Counted from the first letter of the stretch, positions 22,491 to 33,785 are shown. The stretch is 64,000 nucleotides of DNA from Perognathus longimembris pacificus (GCF_023159225.1 NC_063176.1:12075463-12139462), one strand, 5' to 3'. Notes: generated by a model not told the origin, from the letters alone. A program made the numbers and translations.

Positions 22491-22849
22491 AGGGGATAGT
22501 AGAGTTCTCTGAAACCTGTTATCTGAATCAGGTTTCTAGATTTTTGTCTTTGCTATTGAGAGTATTGGTTTAAAAAATAATCAGTTCTTTCCTTGTGTCT
22601 TTCTTTTAAGGGTAAGGAGTAAGATCCTAAGGAAACATGACAGAGTGATGACAGGTAGAAGGTTTCAGCAAGGAAATTCAGCTCAAGAGAGGATTCCAAG
22701 AACTTCATATCAGAATTTAGTGCCAATCTAGTAATCTCAAGTCTTAAGTTTCTAAAAAAAAGAAGAAAAAATAAATAAATCTTAAACTGACCATTGGACC
22801 TGCTGCTGTAGGCCCAGATCTATGCCTTCTTGCTTCGTTTTTCATTTTT
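22491..22849. other. Unique sequence
   Basis: No gene or named repeat is recognised. Confidence 0.4.
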
Positions 22850-24740
22850 GCTCCCAATTCTCACATACCAACCTCCTCAGCAGTTCAGCAATTGATTGAA
22901 GGCTTGAAGATTTGGAAAAGAACAGAAATAAAGGTCCAGAGAACGGCCCCCATTCTCTGAGAGCTGTGGAGAAGCTGTGAACAAAAGCCCTTTATAGGAG
23001 TTACACAAACTGCGCTGTACTGCAGAAAAGCTGCTTCACAAGAGAATCCAAGAAGGAGGTGGTGCTGACACCTATGAGATGGGTGACTAATCCCTCCCAA
23101 ACGTCACAGCAGCAGCAAGAAGGGTTGCTGAATCTTTCTAGAATTTCCCCCCAAACTAAGAAGTCCATTGGCCTGAGTAGACTGTTGACTCTCACCTGAG
23201 TTTCATGCAAGCAGGATCAAGGATTGCATAATCTTTGCAATACATCTCCCCAACCCAACCCAGAGTGCTCACCTATGGCTAGAGCTGGCGGGTGAGTGAT
23301 TCCTTCCCAAGACCATCTTTCAAGTACTTCTCCCAGAATATAGAATGCCCGGCTGGGAATATGGCCTAGTGGCAAGAGTGCTTGCCTTGTGTACATGAGG
23401 CCCTGGGTTCGATTCATCAGCACCACATATACAGAAAATGGCCAGAAGTGGCGCTGTGGCTCAAGTGGCAGAGTGCTAGCCTTGGGCAAAAAAGAAGCCA
23501 GGGACAGTGCTCAGGCCCTGAGTTCAAGGCCCAGGACTGGCCAAAATATATATATATATATAGAATGCCCCTCTGCCCCCCAGCTGCTAGGTTAGTAACT
23601 CATGTCCTAACTCCACATGAGCAGTGTGAAGTGCTGTGGAAACTTGCAAACATCTCACCCAAACCTGTAACTCGCAGGTGAGCGCATGGTGCCCAGCTCC
23701 AAGGGAGAAAGGACGAAAGATGCAGACTGCTACATGATTCCCCGGCAAAGAGATTACAACCTCCCCAAGCAGTACACAGGCTGGATCCTCAGACTGGCAG
23801 TGATTATCTTAAAGAGAGGAGTTAATGAGAAACAAATGCAAAAAACACTACAAAGAATACTGACCTAATTTTTTCTCTTCTCTTTAGAAAGCCATATGCA
23901 TGTTGAGGTGTGTGGGTATCAATATTTGGCTAGGATTGCTTAGAATTAATTTCACCTTCTTGAAGATTTGAGACTTCTTTTCAATTTTATCTTTTTATTG
24001 CAGCCGATTGCTTTATTTTTCCTTTTTCCATTTCTTGTCCTCTTTCCCTTCTAATCTTGTATGAATTTTCATGTCTTTTTCCCACTGATCTGTCTTGCAA
24101 TCTATTCATTTTCCCTTCCTTTAGGACCATTGCCTACATATTTATAAGCCCCCCACATCAACACTTCCTCACAAATGATTCCAATACCTACAATGAATAT
24201 ATTCCATTTCCTGTCTCACTACCTACCTTACACAATATCTCTTCTCTCATCCTTCCTACCACAAAGACCTTGTCACTAACTCTAGCATTATCATTTAAAA
24301 AAATTCAGCATACAGAAAGACTAGAGGTGTAGATAAATGAGTCAAAGGCACCATAGGATATATGTAGACATGAAGATTGTAACATATCCAAACCAAGATA
24401 AAGAAATAGATCTGACATACACCCCTACACCGGTGGAGGGGCATGCCTTATTAAACCATCTAACATCTAATCAACATGAAAAAAGCCCATCCAGAAGATT
24501 TCTGGCACCTGAAATTAAATAGAAAAATGTCTTCAAAAGGGTAAAGCCCATCACAGAAATTTAAGAAATATTCGTAATCCTGGAACTACAATATCCCCCT
24601 AAAACAACCATAAAACAATGGAACAGATGAGTAGAGAAAAACCTCGCACTGGCCTAAAAGAACTGCTGATTAAAAATGTCCAATGAAATGAAAGAGGACC
24701 TCTACAAGAAATTTCCTGAATGCAATGACATTAAAAGAGT
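22850..24740 (+). mobile_element. L1 5'UTR-like region and ORF1 start, split by a SINE
   Basis: This GC-richer segment has short purine and pyrimidine blocks. Around 23,868-23,930 it contains a pyrimidine run followed by TTTAGAAAGCCATATGCATG. A parallel arrangement occurs at 30,108-30,190 (TTTCTCTCTTCTCTCTCATT AGAAAGTGG), which indicates two copies of one 5' region. It leads into A-rich ORF1-like text after 24,300. The orientation and the 5'UTR assignment are inferred from its position before ORF1/ORF2-like sequence. The frames at 22885-23210 (-), 23686-23868 and 24057-24522 are not intact proteins. Confidence 0.55.
23351..23557 (+). mobile_element. IDL-Geo SINE with (TA)n tail and TSD
   Basis: A full-length copy: GGCTGGGAATATGGCCTAGT, B-box GGTTCGATTCA, Geo arm AGTGGCGCTGTGGCTCAAGT and CCCAGGACTGGCC, then a TA-repeat tail. 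The TSD ATATAGAATGCCC lies at 23338-23350 and 23558-23570. The three frames in this interval belong to the SINE. Confidence 0.95.
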
Positions 24741-25058
24741 AATAGAGTGTTGATACTGTATTTCATTTTGGAAACTTGTATATTGTGTATACATTTATCT
24801 GAATTAGGGAAGGGAAGGGGAACATCAAAACGGTGAGACAAAGGACAAGTGAACCAATCACAACAGCAATACTCACAAAACAATATGTTTTAAATTAACT
24901 GTACAACCTGGTGAGGGAGAAACTGAGAGGTGGGGAAGTGGGAGAAAAAGGATGGAGGAGGTAACAAGTGTGACAAGAAATGTGCTCTCTGCCTTCCTTG
25001 TGTATGTAACAGTAACTCCTCTGCACACCACCCTAACAATAAAAATGTTTAAGATAAA
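24741..25058 (+). mobile_element. L1 3' end (type A) inserted in older L1
   Basis: AGTGTTGATACTGTATTTCA, TAGGGAAGGGAAGGGGAACA, CAGCAATACTCACAAAACAA, GAGGAGGTAACAAGTGTGAC and AGTAACTCCTCTGCACACC follow the type A order. It interrupts ORF1-like sequence. Confidence 0.85.
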
Positions 25059-25561
25059 AATAGTACTGGAAATTCAGAGAACACATATTAAAAGAGAACA
25101 TTAAAGGCTGTTTGAATGAAGAGACAGGCTATTTACCAGAGAAGACATATCAGAATAACAACAGATTTTCTCAACAGAAACGGTAAAAGCAGGAGGGCTG
25201 AATATGATCTATCCTGCACAGAATGTGAACAACAGCTAAAAATATAGTCAAGATTTCATTCTGTAATAACTTTATAACTGAAGTTCAGATAAGAACATTC
25301 CATAATAAACAAAGGTTAAAACAATTTATCACCACTAAGCCAGCACCACAGAAGACATTCAAAGATATCTTACATACAGAAGATCAACATGACCATAAGA
25401 GTGGTAGAGAAAACAGACCCTAACGGTTGATCAGACAAGTATAGGAGGCACAGAAGAAACACAATAACAAAATTAGAAGTAACACAACAAATTATACCAC
25501 ATAGTCCTCAGTGTCAGCATTCAATATTAATGGTTTAAATTCTCTAATCAAAAAATCGAAT

Positions 25562-25800
25562 GGCTGGGTGCCAGTGTCTCACACCTATAATCCTAGCTAC
25601 TCAGAAGGCTGAAATCTGAAGATAATGGTTCAAGGCCAGCCTGGTCAGGAAGTACATTAGACACTATCTCCAATAAACTACACAGAAAAAGCTGAAGGGC
25701 TGCTGTGTGTCTAGTGGTAGAAGGCTCGCCTGGAGCAACAGAAGCTCAAAGACAGTGCCTAAGTCCAGAGTACAAGTCCAGGACTGGAAAGAAAGAAAGA
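25562..25800 (+). mobile_element. 7SL-like + Geo composite SINE
   Basis: GGCTGGGTGCCAGTGTCTCA, CCTATAATCCTAGCTACTCA, CCAGCCTGGTCAGGAAGTAC, then a right arm with GTCTAGTGGTAGAAGGCTCG, and a GAAA-type tail. No clear TSD. Confidence 0.85.
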
Positions 25801-25826
25801 TAGAATAGCTAATCAAGAACCAACCA

Positions 25827-26022
25827 GGGTCTGGAAATATGGCCTAGTGGCAAGAATGCTTGCCTTGTATATATGAAGCCCTAGGTTCTATTCCTTAGCA
25901 CCACATATGTAGAAAAGGCCAGAAGTAGTGCTGTGGCTAAAGTTGGCAGAGTGCTAGCCCTGAGCAAAAAGAAGCCAGGCACAGTGCTCAGGCCCTGAGT
26001 TCAAGCCCCGGGACTGGCAAAA

Positions 26023-26082
<60 letters not shown>
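25827..26082 (+). mobile_element. IDL-Geo SINE with (GATA)n tail and perfect TSD
   Basis: Both arms are complete (GGAAATATGGCCTAGTGGCA; CAGAAGTAGTGCTGTGGCTA; CCCCGGGACTGGC). A tetranucleotide repeat forms the tail. The 12-bp TSD AAGAACCAACCA lies at 25815-25826 and 26083-26094. Confidence 0.95.
26023..26082. repeat. (GATA)n microsatellite from a SINE tail
   Basis: A perfect tetranucleotide run of about 15 units between the SINE 3' end and its TSD. Confidence 0.97.
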
Positions 26083-26225
26083 AAGAACCAACCATTTACT
26101 GTCTACAAAAGACACATCAAACTGATTTTTTAAAATATTTATTTAAAGTAAAAGATTGAAACAAATTTTCCAAGCAAACATTTCTCATAAACAGGCTGAA
26201 GTAGCAATAATAATATCACAGAAAA

Positions 26226-26475
26226 CACACAAGCCAGTTCATATTAATAAAGAGAATCCCTAGGTCACAAGGGAAGGGATAACGAGAGGAGAAAGGGGAG
26301 AAAATGGGGTCATAATATTCAATGCATATCCTATAAAACTAAGATAATTGAGGAGATAGGTAGGACTGGGGCAATTGGGAAGAATGATGAAATAGGTGAT
26401 CGAGACCAAGGTTCATAAACTGACATGTTGGAATGGCAAATTCATTGTAAAACAACTTAAAGATAATAAAAATAA
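26226..26475 (+). mobile_element. L1 3' end (type B)
   Basis: A purine-rich tract (GGAGAAAGGGGAGAAAATGG) leads to GATCGAGACCAAGGTTCATA AACTGACATG, then ATTCATTGTAAAACAACTTA AAG and an A-rich end. Confidence 0.8.
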
Positions 26476-26479
26476 AGAA

Positions 26480-26905
26480 ATAAATATCAGTTAACAATAG
26501 GAAATGAGTAGCAAGCAAATACTAACAAAAACTATATTAATTCAAAGAGAAAATAGAACAGAAGTGCCCATAGAAGATGCACATAAACAAATGAATAAAT
26601 AAGTCAATGAAACACAAAAATGGATCTCATTAAGAGACAGAAATTTCAAGAAAATCAAACTGATGTACTGGAAAGTAAAACAAAGTTGAAAACCTCTTCA
26701 ACAGAATAAACAAAATGGAAATCAGAATTTCAGGACTTACAGTAGAAAGTAGAAAAACTAGAAACAATACCGAAAAAGTTCAAAGTAATATAAATTTACA
26801 AGAGCCTTTGGACTCTGGGACAAGATATAATTTCGAAATAATGGAGATACCTGAACAAGAAGACAAAATGGCCAAAAACATTTAAAATACTTTTCCGTAA
26901 GTAGT
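26480..26905 (+). mobile_element. L1 ORF1 fragment, degraded
   Basis: A-rich, stop-interrupted text includes GAATTTCAGGACTTACAGTA and GAGATACCTGAACAAGAAGA CAAAATGGCC. The second resembles the ORF1 RRM-side motif that reads as IPE-type residues. Recognition is from memory. Confidence 0.6.
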
Positions 26906-27809
26906 ATCAGAAACTTCTACAATTTAGATAAGGTCACGGAAGCCACCGCTTGTAGATTGTAAGGGGGTCTAGCACAGCTTGGGTCAGAGCAAACAACAAC
27001 AGGCTATGCAAAGGTACAATGGTTACACTGCCAGTGCCCACCACAGACCCAGAGACTAAAGAGGAACCTCATGCCACATCGGCCCTACAACACTGAAAAC
27101 TACTTCCCAGGAGAACTATGAGGCTACGCAGACACCTAATACACACAAGTCACACGGCTTGTGAACCTCATGCAACTAATAAGTTGGCCCAGAATACAGG
27201 GTGATGGCGCAAAGGCAGGCACAAAGGACTAAAAAACGCATTCCAATCTCTCAAATCCACCAGAGCCTCAGGCAAGTGAGGCATCAGCTTCCAGCTGGGC
27301 TACACGCTAGCAGGGACAGGAACCAAACCCTGGAGCACCAATCAAGAGCACAACAGTGAGGCTGGGAATATGGCCTAGTGGTAGAGTGCTTGGCTCATAG
27401 ACATGAAGCCCTGGGTTTGATTCCTCAGCACCACATATATAGAAAAAGCCAAAAGTGGCGCTGTGGCTCAAGTGGTAGAGTGCTAGCCTTGAGCAAAAAG
27501 AAGCCAGGGACAGTGCTCAGGCCCTCAGGACTGGCTAAAAGCAAAACAAAATAAAAAGAGCACAACAGCGAACCAGAGGCTTCCATAGAGGTTCCACACC
27601 AACAGGGACAGGAACCAAAGGGCTGTGTCCCAATCCAGATACCCACCCAGGTCACAGTCACAGAGCAAGACTTGGTGCCAGCAGTTGCCATGGCTGAGGG
27701 TCTATGCCACCTAGTGGGTGACTGACCTGGTCCCAGCCCCAAATAAGCAGGGGATGAACTCCAATTCTGTGACTATATAGTGAGACTCGAGGAATAAGGA
27801 ATAAAAGTG
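26906..27809 (+). mobile_element. GC-richer L1-associated segment, possible 5'UTR
   Basis: This sits between ORF1-like and ORF2-like text. CAGGGACAGGAACCAAA occurs twice (about 27,311 and 27,603), suggesting an internally repeated 5'UTR-type unit. It is interrupted by an IDL-Geo SINE. The assignment to L1 is by context only. The 105-codon minus frame over 27425-27742 is mostly SINE. Confidence 0.4.
27360..27555 (+). mobile_element. IDL-Geo SINE with TSD
   Basis: GGCTGGGAATATGGCCTAGT, AGTGGCGCTGTGGCTCAAGT and the AGGACTGGC end; the right arm lost a short stretch near its B-box (CAGGCCCTCAGGACTGG). The 16-bp TSD AAGAGCACAACAGTGA (27344-27359) recurs with one C/T change at 27556-27571. Confidence 0.95.
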
Positions 27810-29222
27810 TCAGGTTTCAACTAATCTATACTTATGAGTGTAGATACAAAACATCTCAATAAAATACTAGCCAGCCAAATTCAACAACTAATCAAAAAAT
27901 TCATATGCTACAAACAAATGGGATGCATTACAGGCATACAAGACTGATTAAATACATATGATTCAACAAATATAATACATCAACTCTTAGAGCTGCAAAA
28001 GACATTTGTTTAGATAGAAGGATAAAAAAAGACACAAAAAAGTAGCTTTTCCATATATTAGCAATGAATAGAATTAGGAGGGAATTAGGAAAACAACTCG
28101 ACTCAAAATAGCTGCAAAAAACTAATAAATACCTGAGGGAAAAGCTAGTCAAGAAGGTCAAGGACCCCTATAATGAAAAGTAACAGCTGGAAGAAAGATA
28201 TCAAAGAAAACAAGAAGATAAGAGCTCCTGTGTTCTTGGATTAGTAGAATACCATGAAAATGTACATTGCATAGGAAATTACAAATTTCATTTAATACCC
28301 CTCAAAATCTAATGCCATTCTGTACCAAAACAGAAAAGGCAATCATACAATTCATATAGAGACACAAATGGCCTCCATAGACAAAGTCATTCTATGGGTA
28401 GGAGACTTTAAATTGGACTACAAAGCCATTATAACAAAACAACTTAATGGCAAACAAAAGTAGACTCAAAGACCAACAGAACAGATTAGATGACTCAGAA
28501 ATAAACACAAGCACCTAAAGCCGACTGATTTCTACATAGGAATCCAATATATACTTCTGAGAAAGGATAACCTCTTTAACATGTTCTGCTAAGAGAACTG
28601 TATGTGCACATGCAGATGACTGCGATTGGATCTTCATCTCTCACTCTGTGCCAATACCAATTCAAAGTAGATCAAAGACCTCAATATAACACCTGAAATT
28701 TTAAAACTACTACAAGAAAGAGTAGGGAAAATGATTTTACTCCCATAGGTGGGACCATCCTGAATAAAATTCCAGGGCATCCATAAATAGGAAAGAGAAC
28801 TGACAAATACAGTTGCATCAAGCTAAGTTTCCGCATGATGAAGGATCTAGTTACTACACTAAAAGGTAGTTTACAGAATGGAAAAGATCTTTGTTAGCTG
28901 AAACTGTGACAAGTGTCTAAGAAACAGAAAATACAAGTAGCTTAAAAAGTTAAACTCCTAAAAATCAATAAACCAATTAATGGGCAGTTACTATATAAAC
29001 GCTTCTCAGAAGCACAATGGCCAGTGGCCAATAGACATACAAAGAAATGATCAACAAAGACAATGCAGATCAAAACATTAAGATTCTATCACACTTTAGT
29101 GAGAATAAGCATCAAAAAATATAAACAATAAATATTGGCTAGGATGTGGAAGAAAAGAAGCACAATAACACTTTGGGTCAGAAAGCATATTACAACAACT
29201 ACAAAAAGCCATAAGCCAAAGC
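27810..29222 (+). mobile_element. L1 ORF2 RT-to-C-terminal fragment
   Basis: ACTAGCCAGCCAAATTCAAC, GGATGCATTACAGGCATACA AG, GTCAAGGACCCCTATAATGA AAAG and AGATCAAAACATTAAGATTC TATCACACTTTAGTGAGAAT follow the order of ORF2 from the RT domain to near its end. Stops and frameshifts break it throughout. Confidence 0.85.
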
Positions 29223-29225
29223 TGA

Positions 29226-30690
29226 AAAAAATCAAATGTAGAATTTTAGGAAGATGGCAGAATGGTGACAGAAAAAAAAGTTCAGAGATCCCTTTGATCA
29301 AACACCGGTTGAGGGCTTCAGCAGGGAAATTCTGCCTATGAAAGGATGCCAGACAAATTACAAGTTGTCAGAGTTGAGTGCCTACCAAAAAGTATCGAAT
29401 CTTAAGCTTCCCAAAGATGAAAATGAGCAGATGTGAACAGACTCATGAATCTACAACCTCTAGGCTTGTTAGGAACACCCAGCCATAGCTTTTTCTCCTT
29501 GTATTTTTTTTCTTACTTTTTGCTCCTGAGCCCCATGGACCTTCCACACCAGCAGAGGAAAACAGGCAATACAATTTCAGACCTGAAGAGTTGGTGGCTT
29601 GGAAAATGAGAAAACACCTACACAAATGGCAGCCGCCATCCTCATGGGCCCCAGAGACAAAGCTAATAAAGCATCTTGAAGCTGCTCCCTGAAGAAACTC
29701 AGGAAGGAGATGGCACTGATACATACCAGCGCTAACAGCTACCATGGGTGACTGACCAACTTGAGATCCCTACACAGGCATGAGAGGGGTGGAGACTCCA
29801 AACCCACCGAAGGGACCTGCAGCCTCTGCAAAGGTGGTATGGCCATCCAGCCCCACAAAGACCCACGGTACCCACAGCCCCCATGGAGGGTGAGTGATTC
29901 ACCCCTGAGGCCACAGACACAAAAGCTGTGGAACTCTCACACCACCTGAAGTAGACGTATTTTAGCCCATCCAAGCTGGTTCCTGGAGCCAATTTGTAGA
30001 GCATCCTGCAAACAGAACAGTGCAGAGCAACCTGCACAGAGAAGTTAGTGGAGAAAAAACCCTCAAAACTTCCCCCAAAGAAAGTGCCCTGACTGAATTA
30101 CAGAACCTTTCCTAGTTTCTTTTCTCTCTTCTCTCTCATTAGAAAGTGGAGGGATGTGTGTGAGTACCAACTGTTGTCTTAGGCTGCTCAAAGTTTCCTG
30201 TGGTGTTTTGAGGGTTGAGACTAACCACTTCTCAATTTGTCCTCTATGTTGGAATTGATTGCTCCTCAATTTGTCTTCTTCATTGGAATTGATTGTATGG
30301 TTTCTCTTTCTCCTGATTTCTCACATTTCTGGTCCTCTTTCACATCTTTTTCTTCTCCTTCCTCTATAAACTTGCATTGCTAGTCCCTGCTGCTCTCACT
30401 GGCAAACTATTCCTCTATACCCTTCTAAATACCCTTCACAATACGTGAACCCAAAATGGATACATGACAGCAACAGATCACAAAATTCATGAGTGGAGAA
30501 GACATGCCACCTTCAAAAGGAAACAATAAAGCAAAGGAGGGCTTAAGTTAGAGGGAATAAGAAAGGCTAAGCAATCATCAAAACAGTAAGAGAAATAGCT
30601 CATGAAATATCAAAGCTTACTCTCAAAACATGAGAAATGTAACAAGAGAAGCCAGCCAAACAGAGAGAATATTCCTAGAAAAACTGTTGT
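29226..30690 (+). mobile_element. Second L1 5'UTR-like region and ORF1 start
   Basis: It begins with AGAATTTTAGGAAGATGGCA, similar to the G-A-AGATGGC start of many mammalian L1 5'UTRs. GC-richer text follows, then at about 30,108-30,142 a long pyrimidine run ending in ATTAG. A 34-bp tandem duplication lies at 30,228-30,295. A-rich ORF1-like text starts near 30,430. The frames at 29443-30037 (-) and 29761-29949 (+) lie within this untranslated region. Confidence 0.65.
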
Positions 30691-31693
30691 GAAATCTCTG
30701 TAAGCCAACAATCTGCTGACAGAGGGAAATCAGGAAAACAATTCCATTTGCAATAGCCTCAAAAATATTTAGGGATACACTTAACTAAGGAAATGAAAGT
30801 CCTCTGTATCAAAAACTATAAAAATCTCAAGAAAGAAAACAAAGAAGATACCCAAACATAGAAAGTCCTCCCATGTTCGTGGATCACTAGAATACCAGGA
30901 AAATGGCCATACTGCAAAGGTGATCTACAAATTTAATGCAATACCTGCCAAAATCCCATTGTCCTTCTTCACTGAGAGAGAAAATACAAAAATTCATATA
31001 TAACTACAAAATATCTCCCAAATAGCCAAACTAATTTCGGGCCAACAAAAAACATACTAGATCCAGAAATAAACCCATATACTTACAGTTATCTTGTGTT
31101 TGGCAAGGGATCCAAAAATATACGTTGGGGAAAGACAATCTCTTCAATAATTGGTACTGGGAAACCTGGACATCCATATGTAGAAGACTGAAACTAGGTC
31201 ACTGTCTGTAACCTTGAACTGAAATGGAGCAAGATCTCAACATCAGATCTGACACTTGGAAACTACTAAAAGGAGAAGGCTAAATATTAGAACCTATTGA
31301 CAGAGGCAGGAACATTCATGAGAAGAGTCCCAGGGACTCAGCAAGTAGGAAAATTGACAAATGGGATCACATCAAATGAAAAAGTGTATGTCAAGCAAAA
31401 GCCATACCTACTGAACTAAAAAAATAGCCAACTGATTAGGAGACCTTTACTAGCTATATCCATTACTGGCTTAATATTCAAAAAATACAAGAATTTCAAG
31501 AAATTAACCCCCCCAAAAAAGATAACCCAATTGATAAAATGCACAAAGGAGCTAAACAGAGGCTTATCAGTAGTAGTCATCAGAATGGGTAATAAATACC
31601 TGAAGAAATGTCTACACCCCTGGAAAATACAAACAACATTGATTTTCCATCTTACCCCAGTAAGATTTGCCAGTGTCAAGAATATGAACAATA

Positions 31694-31897
31694 GGGCTGG
31701 GGATATAGCCTAGTGGCAAGATTGCCTGCCTCGGATACACGAGGCCCTAGGTTCGATTCCCCAGCACCACATATACAGAAAAAACGGCCAGAAGCGGCGC
31801 TGTGGCTCACGTGGCAGAGTGCTAGCCTTGAGCGGGAAGAAGCCAGGGACAGTGCTCAGGCCCTGAGTCCAAGGCCCAGGACTGGCCAAAAAAAAAA
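31694..31897 (+). mobile_element. Young IDL-Geo SINE (CGGG subfamily), perfect TSD
   Basis: Full length with intact internal Pol III boxes (A-type TAGCCTAGTGG, B-type GGTTCGATTCC). The right arm has TTGAGCGGGAAGAAGCCAGG. The tail is a pure A12. The 16-bp TSD AAGAATATGAACAATA lies at 31678-31693 and 31898-31913. It shares diagnostic changes with the copy at 44162. The overlapping frames belong to the SINE. Confidence 0.97.
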
Positions 31898-31977
31898 AAG
31901 AATATGAACAATAAAAAGTGCTGCTAAAGATGCATGGCACACTACCAGTTGGAAAGTAAATTTGCAAAACCATTTTT

Positions 31978-32179
31978 TTTTCCTTGGCCCGTCCTGGGCC
32001 TTGGACTCAGGGCCTGAGCACTGTCCCTGGCTTCCTTTTTGCTCAAGGCTAGCACTCTGCCACTTGAGCCACAGCGCCACTTCTGGCAGTTTTCTGTATA
32101 TGTGCTGCTGGGGAATCGAACCCAGGGCCTCATATATATGAGGCAAGCTCTTTCCCCACTAGACCATATCCCCAGCCCC
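31978..32179 (-). mobile_element. IDL-Geo SINE, minus strand, perfect TSD
   Basis: In reverse: T-run, CCTGGGCCTTGGACTCAGGG, AGCCACAGCGCCACTTCTGG, GGAATCGAACCCAGG, ATATCCCCAGCCCC. The 15-bp TSD TGCAAAACCATTTTT lies at 31963-31977 and 32180-32194. It lies about 80 bases from the preceding SINE in inverted orientation. Confidence 0.95.
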
Positions 32180-32904
32180 TGCAAAACCATTTTTGAAGGC
32201 AGTGGGGAGATCTCTTAAGAAGCATAATTACTCTATTATCCAGTAATACATATTGAGAATCTACCCAGAACATTACAAGTTAGGATACGGTAAAGACACA
32301 TCCATGTTCACTGCTACATATTCACAGTAGCCAAGCTACTGAAGCAGCCATATGCCCTACAGTGGATGAGTGCATCAAGACAATGTGGTGCGTATATGCA
32401 ATGGAATTTTGCTCATTTATTAGAAAGAATATTTTATTTTTTAGGGAAATAGAAGTGGCAAGAAAAAAATTATATTAAGTGAAGCCAAAGAGACGAACAG
32501 CATGCGTTTTCTCTCATATGTGGAAGCTAGATCTAAAATACAAGTACTCATGATAACATACATAGGGCTTTTTGCATAGACATACAACTAAAGAAGGGTA
32601 TATTTCCAGGAGGAATCCAAACTAATGTACTGTTTATCAAGATTAATATACGTAGAAACATACTGGGGGACAGAGGGCAAGTAGAAGGGGACATGAATGA
32701 AGAGTGGAAGGGTGAACAAATGCATCTCATATAGTCAATGTACATTATGTAAAACTCGAAGTACACAGCTTGGGGGTAGGGATGAGAGGTGGCAAATGAG
32801 GGAGAATTATGCAAGGTGTGACACTGATCAAGAAGTATTATACTTATAACTTGATAGGTGGAATTGTAACCTCTTTGTACAACTACTTAATAAAATATGG
32901 ACCT

Positions 32905-33785
32905 AAGCTATGATCTAATACTACCACTGTAGGGATTTATCAGAGAGATTGCAAGAGAAGGTACAATAAATACACCTACACAATCATGCTAATTGCAACA
33001 TTATTCACAATAGCCCAGTTACTGAAACAACCCAGATGTCCTACAATGGATAAGTGAGTAAGAAAATGTGGTGTTCTTTATCAGGAAGAATGAAACTGTT
33101 ATTTGCAGAGAAATAAATGGGCCTTGTTATGGAGGGAGGGGCCAAGGGGAGACACACTGAGTGAAACCAGGCTCAGGGACAAAAGGCACAGTTTCCTCTA
33201 ATATGTGGTAGACCTAAAGTACAAACATGTCAACATGTACATCCATATGCATGAGCAAAGTGATTAAAGTATGGTGTATGAAGGAGTGAAATTCCATGGT
33301 GTCATTTCCTTTTTAAAAACAATTCATTGTAAAGGTGAGGAGGAGGAGGAGGAGGATTACAGTTACATAAGTAGGGTAATGAGTACATTTCTTTTCAAAC
33401 ACTGTGGATCCCTCCATCATTGTCACCCATTTACCACTCCCCACGGACCTCCCGTCCAGAATGTAAAGTTCATTTCCAACATAGTGTCTAGTGAGTATCA
33501 TTGTTGCAACTTCCTGAAACAATCAAGACAGTTATCAAAGTACCAGCATACTAAAACATGTTTTGAATGGAATGAGAGGGGAAAATGGAATAAAGGAATG
33601 GTAGACAAATCCAATCATGATGCTCAATGCACAAATGTGCAAAGGAAGGGAGGAAATGTGGTTGTCAGGAGAGGGATAGGCGGGAATGTGGAATATGCTG
33701 AATGGAATAATGCTAATCAAGAGGCAGTGGACACAGACATGGACATAATAAATTGAAACACCCTTGTACAGCCATTCAAAGATTT
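32905..33785 (+). mobile_element. L1 ORF2 C-terminus and 3'UTR, with a short minus L1 3' insert
   Basis: AATTGCAACATTATTCACAA TAGCC, GAAACAACCCAGATGTCCTA and GAAATAAATGGGCC give the ORF2 end. At 33,345-33,500 a minus type A 3' end is present (GAGGATTACAGTTACATAAG, GTAATGAGTACATTTCTTTT). Type B text ends the element at about 33,785. The 161-codon frame at 33271-33756 spans these pieces and is not a gene. Confidence 0.75.

Larger units (their letters stand above)
25059..26225 (+). mobile_element. L1 ORF1 end to ORF2 start, interrupted by two SINEs
   Basis: Near 25,310-25,385 the text reads as the ORF1 C-terminal domain (a TT.PAL-like segment: TTTATCACCACTAAGCCAGC). At about 25,515-25,560, CATTCAATATTAATGGTTTA AATTC matches the ORF2 N-terminus (LNINGLN), and ORF2 endonuclease-like text resumes after 26,095 with TCTACAAAAGACACATCAAA. 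Many stops are present, so it is non-functional. Confidence 0.8.
30691..32893 (+). mobile_element. L1 ORF2 3' half plus 3'UTR (type B), with two SINEs inserted
   Basis: CAGGAAAACAATTCCATTTG, ACTTAACTAAGGAAATGAAA, AGTCCTCCCATGTTCGTGGA, TTGGTACTGGGAAACCTGGA and GAAAGAATATTTTATTTT cover the ORF2 end. AGTATTATACTTATAACTTG and GTACAACTACTTAATAAAAT close a type B 3' end. IDL-Geo copies interrupt it at 31694-31897 (+) and 31978-32179 (-). Confidence 0.9.

Noticed and set aside
26023..26082. Regularly spaced tetranucleotide units considered as a CRISPR-like array
   Set aside because: A simple GATA repeat with no spacers, bounded by a SINE TSD.
33271..33756. 161-codon open frame, the longest in the window
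   Set aside because: It crosses an L1 ORF2 end, a reversed L1 3' terminus and an L1 3'UTR. It is a chance frame over repeat junctions.
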